A stretch of DNA of 64,000 nt from Atrina japonica (Eukaryota; Mollusca; Bivalvia; Pterioida; Pinnidae): assembly GCA_030159075.1 (NCBI GenBank), contig BROG01000112.1, positions 1,263,501 through 1,327,500 of the forward strand, written 5' to 3'. Under the pieces are notes generated by a model. It did no database searches and was not told where the DNA came from. It saw only the letters and a list, made by a program, of their open reading frames with translations. The number at the start of each line of letters is the position of its first letter. The stretch's first letter is position 1. Position numbers and translations under genes: made by a program. Positions 1-13,045 of the stretch are shown one piece after another.

Positions 1-575
1 GTATCTATGTCTGATAGCATGGTCTGTGATAATAGGTTCCACTATAGCTATACCAGAGTCAAAGTGTTCACCATACCATCCAGTAATGAACCATTAAGAT
101 GCAGTCAGTGAGTTCAGTCAAGATGAACAGTAATTAGTATGCAAAAGTAACATTGTCATTGATTGTGATAGATTAATTAATATTTCCGTCTCAAGTTTTT
201 TTCAATAATTAATGTTTGTGCCCGTTGACATAAATCAGTGTCTATTTCTTTTCTTTCATATTGGCTTTAACCTTCAGTAGATATATAGAACACCCAGTTT
301 GTGTGGAATACTGACATAGCACACAATAGGAGTCTTGTGTAAATTATGTGTAATTCATATCTCCCTGGCTTGTCCAAAGATACACATACATTATTTGATT
401 TGAAAAATGCCAGAATTCTTGTATACAAGAACCTGTACATACATTTGTGTATGTTAAGAGACCACCTAATCTGACTCTGAAAATAATTACAGTGAAACCA
501 TTTATTTGCCACTGAAATGTGGTCGCTATTAAAGATACATGTATACATACAGAAGCATCAACAAGTACTGTCCGC
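1..575. other. Non-coding AT-rich stretch, nothing recognised
   Basis: AT-rich sequence with scattered ACATGTA-type words and stops in all frames at ordinary density. The short open frames look random and show no domain. I see no gene, RNA or repeat boundary here. Confidence 0.5.
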
Positions 576-857
576 GGGGATAGAAATTAGCAGGGTCGTA
601 TATCTTATGCACTTTCACAAATTTCATTTCTGATATTCTTGTAAACTGAGTATGCATGTACCTTGCTACATGTAGCTAATGTATGAAATACATGTACATT
701 TACTCAAAAGTATGTTTTCATAGTAAGATATTTTAAATAGCATGTAATAGGAAGAGGAAGTTTCTGGGCTTCCAGACATGCAACTGGGCTCCAAAAATAC
801 CTGACATACGAGCCCAATTTGTGGCTCCTTGATTGCAGAGTTTAATTTCTATCCCTC
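576..857. mobile_element. MITE-like element with GGGATAGAAATTA ends
   Basis: The left end reads GGGGATAGAAATTAG and the right end reads TAATTTCTATCCCTC, so the two ends form an inverted repeat of about 13 bp around 280 bp of non-coding DNA. This fits a non-autonomous DNA transposon. I cannot name the superfamily or see a clear target-site duplication. Confidence 0.45.
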
Positions 858-1308
858 TACTAGTACATGTACATGTAGATACCACATGTTAATCATGTTA
901 ACAAAAATGAAAAATTATTTATTGTTCTTGTAAATATAAAGTGACACAATATTTAGATTTCAGCTTTGCATACATGCGTTGTTCCTTGTCCAGTATTTAG
1001 ATAGATTTATATCAATATTTATTTGGGTCCAAAACTGTCATAAAATACACAGAATTTGTATTCACTGACTTCTTTCAACAGGTATTCTGATAAATATTGT
1101 AATTTTTCTCCATCTAAGTGGCAACAGTTGTGAATGATTTTCGCCTTGTTGATTACATGTATGTGCATGGTATACACGGGTATCAAGGCGACTGAGTTCA
1201 AACATGTAAGAAAGGAAAAACTGTGGAAACGTAGATGTTTTGAAAACAATTAACAATTGGTACAGTATTGCTGAACACATCATGGATCTTCCACATACTT
1301 TTAGGAAT
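858..1308. other. Non-coding stretch, nothing recognised
   Basis: AT-rich with no domain-bearing frame. Two short minus-strand open frames overlap in different frames here and have no recognisable protein character. Confidence 0.4.
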
Positions 1309-1515
1309 GGGGCCTTTTGAATTGGGAATTTTAGCAACTTTTTATTGAAATTGGGAAATCTAGAAATACACCAAACTATGTGAAAATATGGGAATCTCTT
1401 CAAATTCATTGTCATTTGACTTCACTTGGGAAATTTTGACCACAAATTGGGAAAAAATGCATTGTTTTTGCATATTGGGAATGGGACCTTATTTCGGCCC
1501 AATATGATAGGAAAA
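1309..1515 (+). repeat. Dispersed repeat rich in GAATTGGGAA words (copy 1)
   Basis: It opens with GGGGCCTTTTGAATTGGG and ends near TTGGGAATGGGACC...GGCCCAATATGA. The words AAATTGGGAAAAAA, TTGCATTGGGAATGG and ATCAGCCCTATAG recur in the same order at 38383-38715 and 48383-48658, so this is one dispersed family. A related short fragment sits at about 2379-2440. It looks non-coding and non-autonomous. Confidence 0.45.
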
Positions 1516-2445
1516 TCTCTGCACATCCACCCCAGAAAATGAAATGCCTTCATGCCTATTGTGATACAAGAATTCTCGTCTGCCTCTAAGTCTCAGTGCA
1601 AGTTTTTTTTTATCATCTATTCCTTTTGAATTTCCCTATAGATTCAATTTCAGTGCTTGCCTTATTGTATGTCAGCTGTCTAACGGGTCAGCTGCACCAA
1701 TCAGTTTGACATAACAAGTTTCCGTCAAGTTTTACTGCTTATTCTTTGGGTGATAGGGTGGGGGGGGGGGGGGGGGGGGGGGGGGGGAGGTTACAAATCT
1801 GTTAATTTCAACATCAGCGCAATGGAAATGATGCAATCATGTTAATTTCTATTTTGAAATAACAGTTCTCGTAAGAAAAGCCATCAATTCTCACTTCCTC
1901 TTCTCCTAAAAATATGTGATTATTTTTTTTATTGAAATGGTTTCGGACGCTTAACTTCTTTTGAACCACAGATACAAAATGTAAGCAGGTAAATTTGACC
2001 TTATTTTTTTTCAGGAAACAGGAAAAATTTGTACATAAGAAGAGTGCTAATTGATTAGTACTCCATCAAGTCAAATTTTAATATCCTGATATTCATTTTT
2101 ATGGTCTATTATCTCACCTTTTCCCAGTATAGATTGTATAGTCCAATTTTGTTAGTAGGAGTCATAAATTAAAAGTGTTAACCATTAAATTGGGTGATAA
2201 TCTTTACATTTTGTATCCTAGGGGTATTTTTATTCATGTGAAACAAACTTTTTATGGTGAGAACAGTTTAAAATTCATAGAAATTCTATAAAAGGAAATA
2301 AAAAATACAATGATATGAAAAACAGTAAGTTTGTTTATTTATAGATTAATGTTGTTAGAGTTCTTTAATTTGCAGGGGTTTTCCTGGGTATTTTGGGAAT
2401 AGCCATCTACCTTGAATTGGGAAAAATCAGACAGAATGTTAGGTC
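1516..2445. other. Non-coding stretch with a poly-G run
   Basis: AT-rich and non-coding. It holds a 28-base G run and, at about 2379-2440, a short piece of the GAATTGGG repeat family. No gene is seen. Confidence 0.4.
1760..1787 (+). repeat. Poly-G tract, 28 G
   Basis: An unbroken run of 28 G on the plus strand. Such a tract can form G-quadruplex structure, and its length in an assembly is often unreliable. Confidence 0.95.
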
Positions 2446-2535
2446 TTCACCATTCACCCCTAAAGACACATTTAGGCTGGTCTAAGTCATTGATGTACAG
2501 AAGAGTCCATTGTTTTGCAGGGGTTAATGAGCTAA
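2446..2535 (+). mobile_element. 90-bp TTAA-type MITE (family M1), copy a
   Basis: The left end CATTCACCCCTAAAGACACA and the right end GCAGGGGTTAATGAGCTAA are imperfect inverted repeats. The core (GGCTGGTCTAAGTCATTGAT, then AGAAGAGTCCATTG) is shared with other copies across the window. The better-preserved copies at 15655 and 18880 show TTAA at both ends. Confidence 0.6.
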
Positions 2536-2762
2536 CAACTGTCCCGGCCAGTCATATTTTGAAATTGTGGTTGCCTGGCTACTGATATTTTAACTGCCAT
2601 TCCAGGAGTTTGAGATTGTTGAAATAAAGGATTGGTTTTTCCCAAAAATATGTTGATTGTTTTCCACTTTGGGAAAATTGTTCCCTGGGGGGGGCATAGT
2701 AGATACATATTGCTGCTATATATGTAGAAAGTTTGGCTCAAAAATTAGCATTTTCAATGTCA

Positions 2763-2852
2763 TTAACTCATCACTACCTGGAAAAGCAATTGGCCCTGCT
2801 GTAAATCAATGACTTAGACCAGTCCAAATTTGTCTTAAGGGTGAATAGGTGT
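2763..2852 (-). mobile_element. 90-bp TTAA-type MITE (family M1), copy b
   Basis: Begins TTAACTCATCAC and carries the M1 core (GTAAATCAATGACTTAGACC, AGTCCAAAT) in the opposite orientation to the copy at 2446. The two copies therefore bracket about 230 bp as an inverted pair. Confidence 0.55.
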
Positions 2853-3004
2853 AAAGAACCTTCAGTTCAAAAGTAAAGCAGTGTACAAGTAGCATACAGT
2901 TATTATCGAACCATTAATTTACATTATATAAGAAGTGAGAATTTTATCATATAGGTATTAAAACATGTTTGATTACTCTTTCTATGTATAAATAGATGTA
3001 CATG

Positions 3005-3490
3005 TACAGTGAAACCTCACAATTAAGACCACCTAACAGACTGTCTCAAAGTGGTCTGATAAGAAAGGTGTTCTCTCAAGTGAAGTTCTGTACTTATGAA
3101 ATATCTATCAAGAGACTGGATTGTTTGTTTTGTTTGTTTATTGTTGTTTAACATCCCACTCAAAAATCTTTCACTCATATGGAGACGTCACCAAATGCCG
3201 ATGAAGGACTTCAAATTTTGGCCTATGCTCGGCACTTACAGCCATTGAGCAGTGAGGGTTCTTTAACGTGACGACACCAACTGTGACATGTAACCTCAAT
3301 TTTTACTATCTCAACCAAAGAACAGGAAACCAACCTGCTGCCGGCTGGACTCGAACTGACGACCTCATGATCAAGAGTCGAGCGCGCTTCCAACTGAGCC
3401 AGGCTGGCTCATCAAGAGACTGGAAATCCATGGTCTGAAATGTGAGGTGTTTTCCTATTCGAGAAAGTCTTTAGGTGAGGTTCCATTGCA
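3005..3490 (+). mobile_element. pogo/Tigger-like MITE interrupted by a SINE
   Basis: Left end CAGTGAAACCTCACAATTAA after TA; right end GGTGAGGTTCCATTG. These form inverted termini with the CAGTG start typical of pogo/Tigger-type elements. The inner words AAGACCACCTAAC and GTGGTCTGAT recur in the copies at 37600 and 37734. A SINE at 3121-3410 splits this element, so the MITE is the older insertion. Confidence 0.6.
3121..3410 (-). mobile_element. tRNA-derived SINE (family S1), full-length copy
   Basis: On the minus strand it starts with a tRNA-like head (GAGCCAGCCTGGCTCAGTTG, then a degenerate B-box GTTCGAGTCC). The body contains GTGCCGAGCATAGGCCAAAA and the tail GTTAAACAACAATAAACAAA ends in a CAAA repeat. 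A perfect 14-bp target-site duplication, ATCAAGAGACTGGA, lies at 3107-3120 and 3411-3424. Related copies are at 41150, 51294, 51802 and 55399. Confidence 0.85.
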
Positions 3491-4145
3491 TACCATTATT
3501 AGTATATGTATTATAAATACAGAAATTTTAGCAAGACTTTATTTTCACTATAAACAAATTCTAGATTTATTCGTGAGATGATATTTTCAAATATTGATAG
3601 TTTTGAATGCTCATTTCATTCTTCTATAATCATATTTCATTATGCAATAATTTTATTTTAGTGAGTGAGGGCTCTCATGAAATTACGCATAAAATAAAAT
3701 TCTCGCAAATTAAACTGGATTTATAGTACAATGTACAAAGGCAAATGACCTTATTGCTTTGAGGTCATGATGTTGGAGTTTGTAGTTGTACACAAATCTG
3801 AGGTTTCCCTCTTTGATCCTTTCTTCTGGTTTATGATGAATTTTGACACATTGAAGAATTGCATCCAAGTTTTTCATGTGATTTAACTTCAGAGTACATG
3901 TTTCTTGTTAATCTGTTCATTTCTGTTTTCTTTTTTGCTTGGAATATAAATCTTGACCCTCAGAATTTAGAGGTCAATTCCACCACCATTAAAAAGTGTC
4001 CTTATTTCATCTTGAACTCCAATTCAACTCGGGAAATTAGAGGTTTACAACTCGGGGAAATTAGAGGTTTAAGTCTTACTGATTGAATGATTATCTACAT
4101 ACATTGTAATGATATGCCATTAAATTTAGATGTGTTAAGACCAAT
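3491..4145. other. Non-coding stretch
   Basis: AT-rich, no gene recognised. The open frame at 3859-4086 has no domain character. The short direct repeat GGGAAATTAGAGGTTTA occurs twice near 4030-4070. Confidence 0.35.
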
Positions 4146-4396
4146 CACAAGTAGAGAGAAGTATCTGTATCCCAAGACCAATATCACAGGTAGAGAGATG
4201 TACCTGTATCCCAAGACCAATATCACAGGTAGAGAGATGTACCTGTATCCTGAGACCATTCACAGGTAGAGAGATGTACCTGTATCCCGAGACCAATATC
4301 ACAGGTAGAGAGATGTACCTGTATCCCGAGACCAATATCACAGGTAGAGAGATGTACCTGTATCCCGAGACCAATATCACAGGTAGAGAGATGTAC
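4146..4396. repeat. 39-bp minisatellite, about 6 units
   Basis: The unit begins ACCAATATCACAGGTAGAGA and continues through GATGTACCTGTATCCCGAG; most units are near-identical. As 39 is a multiple of three, several frames stay open through the array. The resulting repetitive peptides are a by-product and not evidence of a gene. Confidence 0.9.
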
Positions 4397-4670
4397 CAGA
4401 GTCAGCATCTGATGATCTGACACCCCACCCCCTTTTACTTCACCACTGAAGTTTTGTATTTGTATCATCTTTGTTTTTGTCCTATAAAATCTGATAAATT
4501 CTGATTTAGAGGACCATCTTACATGTTGTATGCTCTAGACTGTCATTGCAGTGGAGGCTCTTAAAATCACACCCACAATAAAACCACTTTGGTTTGATTT
4601 TTTTTGGGGGGTGGGGTGGGGGATTATGGTATTTTTTATGTCACACAATTTTGTTTTTTGTTATTTGGTG

Positions 4671-4704
<34 letters not shown>

Positions 4705-5538
4705 TATAGTTAGTTAGTTAGTTAGTTAGGTCTCCAGTTTTAATTCATCTGAAAGATCTCTGCCAATTCCAGTGCTGAGTGCTTGGTCACCTATTAATCT
4801 TTTGTTTTTTTGTGGGTTTTTTTTAAAGTTGAATAGATTTTAAATATTAATAAAAATAAGATGTTATTTGTCTAGCTTTCAATATGGTACTTTAACATTG
4901 AAGTAAATGAAATCCGTGATTCAATTTTACATGCTCTTAGTCTGCTCTCGCATATACATGTACTTAAAAGTATTGTAACCATAATCTGTTTCTATTTATT
5001 TAATAGACAAGAAAGTTTTAATATTATAACAAGATTTTTTACTGTGCCAATTCCAAACAATGGGGCCTTTTTATCCTTTTAGTTTTATCATTTTTTTCCA
5101 TCCAGGATTTAGTTTTCTAATTTTCTTTAGTGGCCTTTAAATCTTGGGGTTGTTTCCTATCAATATTGTACTGTTTTCATTACGCATCTAAAATCTGCAG
5201 TATTGTCATAATTACCTTAACCAGTTCAGACGATTGCTTCAGAACAATATAGATATTGAGCAGAAACGAAGGAAACTTTGTGATCACGTGTTTTTGAGGT
5301 TTAACATTTCTGTGTCATTTGATGAAAAAAGTGAATGTTTGATGTGTTTCCACTAACCCATCAGATTAGTACTAACTGAAATACTATAAAAGTGTGTTGT
5401 TAAGTACACTATTTTCTTATGCAAACCATATGCATGGGATATTTTACACGATGTCAGCAAGTTACTGAGAGCCCTGTATCAAAGGATAATTCCTCTAATT
5501 ATGTATTTTTTTTTTATTTACATTTTTTAAAATAACTA
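4397..5538. other. Non-coding stretch with short microsatellites
   Basis: No gene seen. It contains a (GA)n run near 4672-4700, a (TTAG)n run near 4708-4730 and a G-rich patch near 4604-4622. The remainder is AT-rich. Confidence 0.4.
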
Positions 5539-5710
5539 CTGTATACAGGGTTATTTTCGCCCTAATGCACTTGCAAACGGTTTCGCCCCATTTTAAATTC
5601 GCCAGACTTTTATCATAAAAGATAGATGATTTACCATTTTAAATTTGTCCAGTTTTGAATTTGTCCACTGACGATGAGGGCGAAAGGGGCAAAAATTTCC
5701 CTGTATACAG
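5539..5710. mobile_element. 172-bp MITE with CTGTATACAGGG ends
   Basis: The left end CTGTATACAGGGTTATTTTC and the right end, whose reverse complement begins CTGTATACAGGGAAATTTTT, form an inverted repeat of about 23 bp ending in GCC. The core may be CAGGG...CCCTG flanked by TA. It is non-coding and non-autonomous. Confidence 0.65.
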
Positions 5711-5793
5711 TACACAACATTTTATGTACAATATATGTGCAGTACATACACTATGATAGTTGCCTGCTATTGGAAGTTTTTTTAAGGTGCATA

Positions 5794-6060
5794 GGGGGCC
5801 TCCGTGGCTGAGCAGTAGGAGCATTGCACTTTAAAAATTGTAGTCTCTCACCTATAGTCAGTACATGTAGATGTACGTGTTCGAGCCCAGCTGGCAGTTA
5901 AGCTGATTTTGTGAGTGTGCCGGATTACTTGCAGAAGGCAGGTGGTGTCAGGGTCTGCCTGAGTGCATTGTAACTGGTTTCTCTCCTCCACCACTAAAAA
6001 CTTTCCACCGCCATATGACCGAAAAATTGTTCAGTATGACATACACATCAGACAATTATT
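5794..6060 (+). mobile_element. tRNA-derived SINE (family S2), copy 1
   Basis: The head GGGGGCCTCCGTGGCTGAG, with GTGTTCGAGCCCAG about 75 bases further, resembles Pol III A and B boxes. The body TGCATTGTAACTGGTTTCTC, then TCCTCCACCACTAAAAACT and a GAAAAATTGTT motif, recurs at 7095, 49658 and 50941. The head is not a usable tRNA fold, so I call it a SINE. Confidence 0.6.
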
Positions 6061-6248
6061 TTTTATTGAGGTCCTAGACAGGGCAATGTGTCTAGGTACA
6101 AATTAGGTGCATATAGAATGTATAAAGCTACCTGTTTGTTCATTTCAGTATTACTTTCTGCAATTTGTGTTTATATTTATACAGATATACACATGTAGTA
6201 CCAATATAATATACACACACACACACATGTATATAACATTTGAACTTA

Positions 6249-6340
6249 TAACTCATTAAACCCTAAAAAATAATGAACTCTTCTGTAAACCAGTAGCATA
6301 GATCAGTCCAGATATGTCTTTTGGGGTAAATTGAGTTAAA
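6249..6340 (-). mobile_element. TTAA-type MITE (family M1), copy c
   Basis: Runs from AACTCATTAAACCCTAAAAA to GGGGTAAATTGAGTTAA, with the core ACTCTTCTGTAAACCAG and ATCAGTCCAGATATGTCTTT shared with the other M1 copies. Confidence 0.55.
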
Positions 6341-7094
6341 GACAAGAGTTCAGAGGAGCTGGCAAATACACAAGTTTTCTGTCTGAGCATTTGCCTGTTA
6401 AATTTACACCTGTGTGTATGTATACTATTGAGTCACAGTCCTGATTGCCTCTCACCTGGCAGGTACAAATTTACCTTTTCCATGTAAGAAGAAACAATTA
6501 ATTGGATAATACATAGATAAGTCTTTTTTATGAGAAATGTTTTATCTTTTATTCAGCTGTCCAGAATAATTTGGCCTCATGATTTTATAATATGATTCAA
6601 CCATTTACGGAAATTGCTCTGTCTCTGCGTAGCACGTGCAGTGCTTTATTATATTATTCAATATGATAGCTACTGTTTTTTGCAGTGTGATTTTAACTTA
6701 TACAGTATACCCTCCCCCCTGAAAAAATAATGGAATCCTCTTCACATAATACAATAATCCTGTCTTATTGTATTTATTTGCATTTTAAGGAGTGAATAAG
6801 TTGAAAGATCATCTTATAAATGATACAAACACCTTCTTCACTTTCACTTTTAATGATGCCTTTACTTACAAAAAACATATCTTGAATACTGAAAGGAAAA
6901 TTTCAGATTTTTAACTTGTAACCCTCTGCTTGCAAGACATTTTAATGCTTACCATTAAGCCACAGGTATTTCAAGATATTAATTTTTTTGGTATAGATAC
7001 AAGTTTTGAAAAAGAACAGCAATATGAAAATTTTTGCACAATTTGAAACGGTTATCCCCAAGACGTACTGAATAATTAATCTCAGCGCAAGTAC
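6341..7094. other. Non-coding stretch
   Basis: AT-rich, without recognisable gene or repeat family. Confidence 0.35.
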
Positions 7095-7262
7095 AAGACC
7101 CGCTGGAACTTATGCTGGCTTTTTTTGGAAAGTTTACAAGAGGAAGGCTAGTGGTTTCTTCCCGGGTACATTGTAACCAGGCATTCTCCTCCGCCATTAA
7201 AAACCGGCCGCAATCATGTAACTGACATTTTTTTTTATGTGGCATAAAACACTCGTCAAACG
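7095..7262 (+). mobile_element. S2 SINE, 5'-truncated copy
   Basis: Contains GGTACATTGTAACCAGGC, TCTCCTCCGCCATTAAAAAC and the tail GTGGCATAAAACACTCGTCA, matching the S2 body at 49658. The tRNA-like head is not recognisable here. Confidence 0.55.
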
Positions 7263-8649
7263 AAGAAAATACAGTAAAATAAAAGTTTTGTATTTGATTT
7301 CATTAATTCTCCATTAAATTAGCATGATTTATGGCAAAAACTGCATTATTATTCAAATTTTTTATTCTTTTTATGTTTTACATAATCTGTATGTATGAAA
7401 ACATATATATAGCTCAGTGCACTACGATTAATTATCCTTACATACCTTTGCATGTTGATATGTACAATGTACATGTGTTATACCTACACTACACAATGTA
7501 CGTCAAGTTTCCCCCTAGGCCATAATATAGCTGCAAGCAAGATTGACAGGGTTAACACATGTATAGATTGTACTTCAATTAATCAAAACTTGGTAAAATA
7601 TATTACATCTGAAAAAGAATAGAGATATGTACATTGTAATTGATACATGTATACATACAATGTAGGTAAAAAAAAATGAAAAATGAAAAGGCGTTGTGAG
7701 TGAGGTAAGCATATGGACTTTGCACAATGGCAGTTTGTGTTGCCATATCTGGATCTTCATTAAGGTACTTTGGGTGGAGTCTGTTCTGAGTCTCATTGTT
7801 ATAATATAGGTTTTTATTGTGTATGTTATAAGAGATATAGGTACAGGTCTACCAAGATAGATTGGCACATGTTTTTCAGACCACAAAGAGTGTATACTAA
7901 ATCGTAACAGGGGTGACAGGCTAGATTTCGGCATAAAAGTATGAGGTCTAATAATACATGGAAACAGAGTCAGATAAAATGTTTTACCTGTACACCCCTA
8001 CTTTTTAGAAAATAGACTGTACTGTTTGGGGTTCTGACCGAACCCAGTTGTGCCAATTTATCTTGGTAAATATGTACCATCTTTATCATAAAATTTAGAA
8101 CAAAAACACCAAAAGTGCTTACTGGTAACTTGTGAAACATACACTGGTAAGATGAGAGAAAGTGAAGAGTCAAAGGGAAATGTCAGTATCATGAAATCTA
8201 AGTACAAGTGAGGTGTAGACATCAAATCAAAAGGTAAAAAAAAATTGCAGTATTAATTCGTTGGTGTATGTAATGCCTGGACACCTCTGAAATAGATTAC
8301 TACGACTGACAAAAACAAGAGAGCGATGAAATAACACAGCTGTCGCATATCACACATTAGTCACTAACGTTTTAATCTAATTCGAGACTGAACTTATCAA
8401 AATTTGAAATTATTTAAAGTTGATATGATATCACATGGCATTAATGCGATGATTAATTTTGTTGACATTGACACATTTAGTCATTTGTTTGTGCCCTGCT
8501 CTCTACATATGTGTCTGTTAATTGTACCATGTAAGTATTTATATATATATATATGTACATGTATGTAAATGCTTGTATGTACATTTATGTATTTTGTTGT
8601 GGGAACTTTCCCAAGTTTAATTTGGATGACAGAAACGTATACCAGGATA
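7263..8649. other. Non-coding stretch
   Basis: No gene recognised. Frames such as 7331-7525 (plus) and 7575-7934 (minus) have random composition. TACATGTA-type words are frequent. Confidence 0.35.
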
Positions 8650-8840
8650 TACAGTGTAATCTCGTTATGTCGAAATCGGTTGAGTCAAAATTCCGGATAT
8701 GTCTCAAAGTTGAAAGTCTGGCCTCGATTTTTATAGATAGAATAATATATCAATTAAAATTTTTGGATATCTCTTTTTCCGGATATATCGAAGTAATAAG
8801 GGTGGTCCTGTTAGTTTCGAAATAACGAGATTCCACTGTA
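8650..8840. mobile_element. pogo/Tigger-type MITE, 187 bp, TA target site
   Basis: TA, then CAGTGTAATCTCGTTATGTC at the left and GAAATAACGAGATTCCACTG, then TA, at the right. The ends are near-perfect inverted repeats of about 24 bp. CAGTG termini with a TA duplication are characteristic of pogo/Tigger-class MITEs. The interior is non-coding. Confidence 0.85.
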
Positions 8841-10009
<1,169 letters not shown>

Positions 10010-10152
10010 GTATTTCTCTTCCTTTCTCTTCTTATTTCCACTCTCATTTCCTCTCTCGGTTTCATTTTCGCATGGTTGGATCTGTACACAACACTAGGAG
10101 GTTCAGGTATGTGTTGGCAGAAATAAACTTAATATTTTGTTCTTTTTTGTAG

Positions 10153-10209
10153 GTATACATTGTACTTTCCAGGCTCGTTACTGACACCTTGATAAACAAT
10201 TACAGACAG
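10153..10209 (+). other. Possible non-coding exon (5' UTR) of unknown gene
   Basis: TTCTTTTTTGTAG immediately before and GTGAGTTTAG immediately after form a good acceptor and donor around 57 bases. An exon of this kind could be a 5'-UTR exon of the RASSF8-like gene 20 kb downstream, but nothing in the sequence links them. This rests on splice-site appearance only. Confidence 0.2.
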
Positions 10210-10288
10210 GTGAGTTTAGTTTTGTTTCTCCTATCAATTACACACTTTTATGCATGACCAAATATGGATACAAGAAAAACCTTATCTT

Positions 10289-10319
<31 letters not shown>

Positions 10320-11589
10320 TTCCAAATAAATATACATGTACAGAGACTGTAGATTTATACAGCTTTTACTGAAGATGACCATCTGTAAGAAGGATATCAA
10401 GTTTGAAAAAAAGTTCCTGTTCGGGGGGGGGGGGGTATAAAAGATAAATCTGTGTTTAAAAGATAAAAATGCTATACATGTATCAAATAATAAAAAAAAG
10501 GTTTATATAAAAGCAGACTCCATCTATCTCAATACCTGCTACATTTACACCTGCGATTTACCTGAACAAAAAAATTTAAAAAGGTAAACACCTGATACGT
10601 GTGTATCAGTTTGACCTACTTTATGAGGAGCTGCATAATTTACTTGTTTCATTGTTGCAGTTTCAGGTGATAAAATTACATTCAGGAAAAACTATTCGAA
10701 TCATTTTTTTTCTTCCTTTTCAGATTCAAATAACATTATTATCTATGTTTTAAATTATCTAAACTTTCATTTTTACCTGTACTTATGGTGTAATTACAGT
10801 GTAATTGGTTAGTTTAATATATCATTACTCTCTTTACATACATGTACTTTAGTTTTAATTCAATAATTAAGTTATTATCCCATGGAGATATCCCTTTTTT
10901 TCACATTTGAAACAAATTTCTTCTCTGATAAACAGAAAGATACGTTAAACGTTTTATCATACTTAAGCGTCAACAATGACAAGTATGTGTGTGTATGATT
11001 GTGATGTTGGTAGACATTTCAAGTTCCTTATTTACTTCAAGTATTGCGTACTTCCCTTTTCAAATCTTAATCCATTTCCATTTCTTTGTCCGAAAACAAG
11101 ATCGCTTAAAAAAAATAAAACTTTAAAGAAAGAGCAGAAGAAACTAAAATAAACTCACTGTATAAAATTTCATATCTTTTCAATTCTATTTTGAATTTGT
11201 CATGCTGCAAAATATTTTGAGAGCAAAAAAAAAGGTCCAAACCAAACAAGCTTGTGATGATATGTCGACCATTTTTAGCTCTTTTATACACATGACTCCA
11301 GATCGTTAAAGATTAAGATTTTCGGGATGTTTATTCGCAGGATTTTTTACTTTATATAGACCAAAAGCAAACCAATACAAGATTTGGTATCAAAACATGT
11401 TATCTCCTCAGATGACAAAGAAACATTTAATAGACATGCACAAATAATATTGATTCATCTAAACTTGAATAGGTAAAGAATTTTCCTTTTAACTGCTGGT
11501 ATGAAAGACATGACACAACTTTGATTTTAATGTTAGAAAATACCACAAATAAGCTCATTGTAACATCTTCAGCCTGTGTTGACACTTAC
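10210..11589. other. Non-coding stretch
   Basis: AT-rich with an (AT)n run near 10290-10313 and a G run near 10423-10434. No gene is recognised. Confidence 0.35.
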
Positions 11590-12670
11590 AGGCAAGTGTA
11601 ACACCTGTGCTAAGCCAGTTATTCATACACTTGTCCAGCTAACATGTATAAGTCAGTTATTCACACCTGTACTAAATATATAAGCCAGTTATTCTCACCT
11701 GTGCTAGACATATAAGCCAGTTATTCACACACCTGTGCTAGACATATAAGCCAGTTATTCACACATTTGTCCAGCTTACATGTATAAGTCAGTTATTCAG
11801 ACCTGTTCTTAATATATAAGCCAGTTATTCACACCTGTGCTAGACATATAAATTATTTATTCACACCTGTGGTAGACATATATGCCAGTTATTCACACTT
11901 GTTTAGCTTACATGTATAAGCCAGTTATTCACACCCATGCTAAACATATAAGCCAGTTATTCACATCTGTCCTAGACATATATGGCAGTTACTCACACCA
12001 AAGCCTGACATATAAGGATGCTATTTATCCTTGTATCTGACATATAAGTCAGTTATTCACACCCATTTCTGACATATGACTCTGTTATTCACACCTTAAA
12101 GCCTGACATATTATGATGTATTAATCCCTGTATCTGACATATAAGTCAGTTATTCACACCCATGTCTGACATATGACTCTATTATTCACACCCAAGCCTG
12201 ACATATTATGATGTTAATCTATTCATCCATGTATCTGACATATAAGTCAGTTATTCATACCCATTTCTGACATATGAATCTGTTATTCACACTGAAGCCT
12301 GACATATTATGATGCAATTCATCCCTGTATCTGACATATAAGTCGGTTATTCACACCCATGTCTGGCATATGACTCTGTTATTCACACCCAAGCCTGACA
12401 TATTATGATGTTAATCTATTCATCCATGTATCTGACATATAAGTCAGTTATTCACACCCATTTCTGACATATGAATCTGTTATTCACACCCAAGCCTGAC
12501 ATATTATGATGCAATTCATCCCTGTATCTGACATATATAAGTCAGTTATTCACACCCATTTCTGACATACAAGTATGTGATTCACCCCTGTATCTGACAT
12601 ATATAGGTCAGTTATTCACACCTACATCTGACATATAAATCTGTTATTCACACCCATTCACATGTATAAG
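11590..12670 (+). repeat. Complex minisatellite array, GACATATAAGTCAGTTATTCACAC units
   Basis: About 1.1 kb of irregular tandem repeats built on CATATAAGYCAGTTATTCAC. The first half has units of roughly 33-36 bp (GTGCTAGACATATAAGCCAG). The second half has a higher-order pattern in which CATATAAGTCAG, CATATGACTCTG and CATATTATGATG sub-units alternate. Lengths vary between copies, so the array has evolved by unequal exchange. Confidence 0.9.
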
Positions 12671-12944
12671 ACATACATTATTTGTAAGCTGATTCACACA
12701 CAAGCAGAAAATGTTGATCAGTAAACATATCATGCCATTTTCATTTTTTTTTCTCTGCTTAGATTTCAGTATTACCTGTATTGAGAATATTCTCAGAAAT
12801 AAGTAAATTCTTGAGTTTTATGGTTCCAGAATTCCAAACCCAGTTATCTCTCTTCCTCTCCCACCAACCCAGTCGCCATGGTATAACTGAAAAATTTTCG
12901 AGTGTGGCAGAAAACATCCTTAAAGTTAAAACACACTATCAAGT

Positions 12945-13045
12945 TTAACTCTGACATGACCATCAACCCCTGAAAAATATGGAGTCTTCTGTAAATCAAT
13001 AACTCGGACCAGTCCAAAATGTGTATATTAGGGTTATAGAGTTAT
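12945..13045 (-). mobile_element. TTAA-type MITE (family M1), copy d
   Basis: ACCATCAACCCCTGAAAAAT, then the shared core GTCTTCTGTAAATCAATAAC and GGACCAGTCCAAAATGTGT. The ends are worn. Confidence 0.5.

Noticed and set aside
4087..4468. Repetitive peptides in the 39-bp array on both strands
   Set aside because: The array period is a multiple of three, so frames stay open without selection; there is no flanking coding sequence.
11590..12670. Possible CRISPR-like array
   Set aside because: The repeats are contiguous and vary in length without unique spacers, and the genome is eukaryotic; it is a minisatellite. The same holds for the array at 32105.
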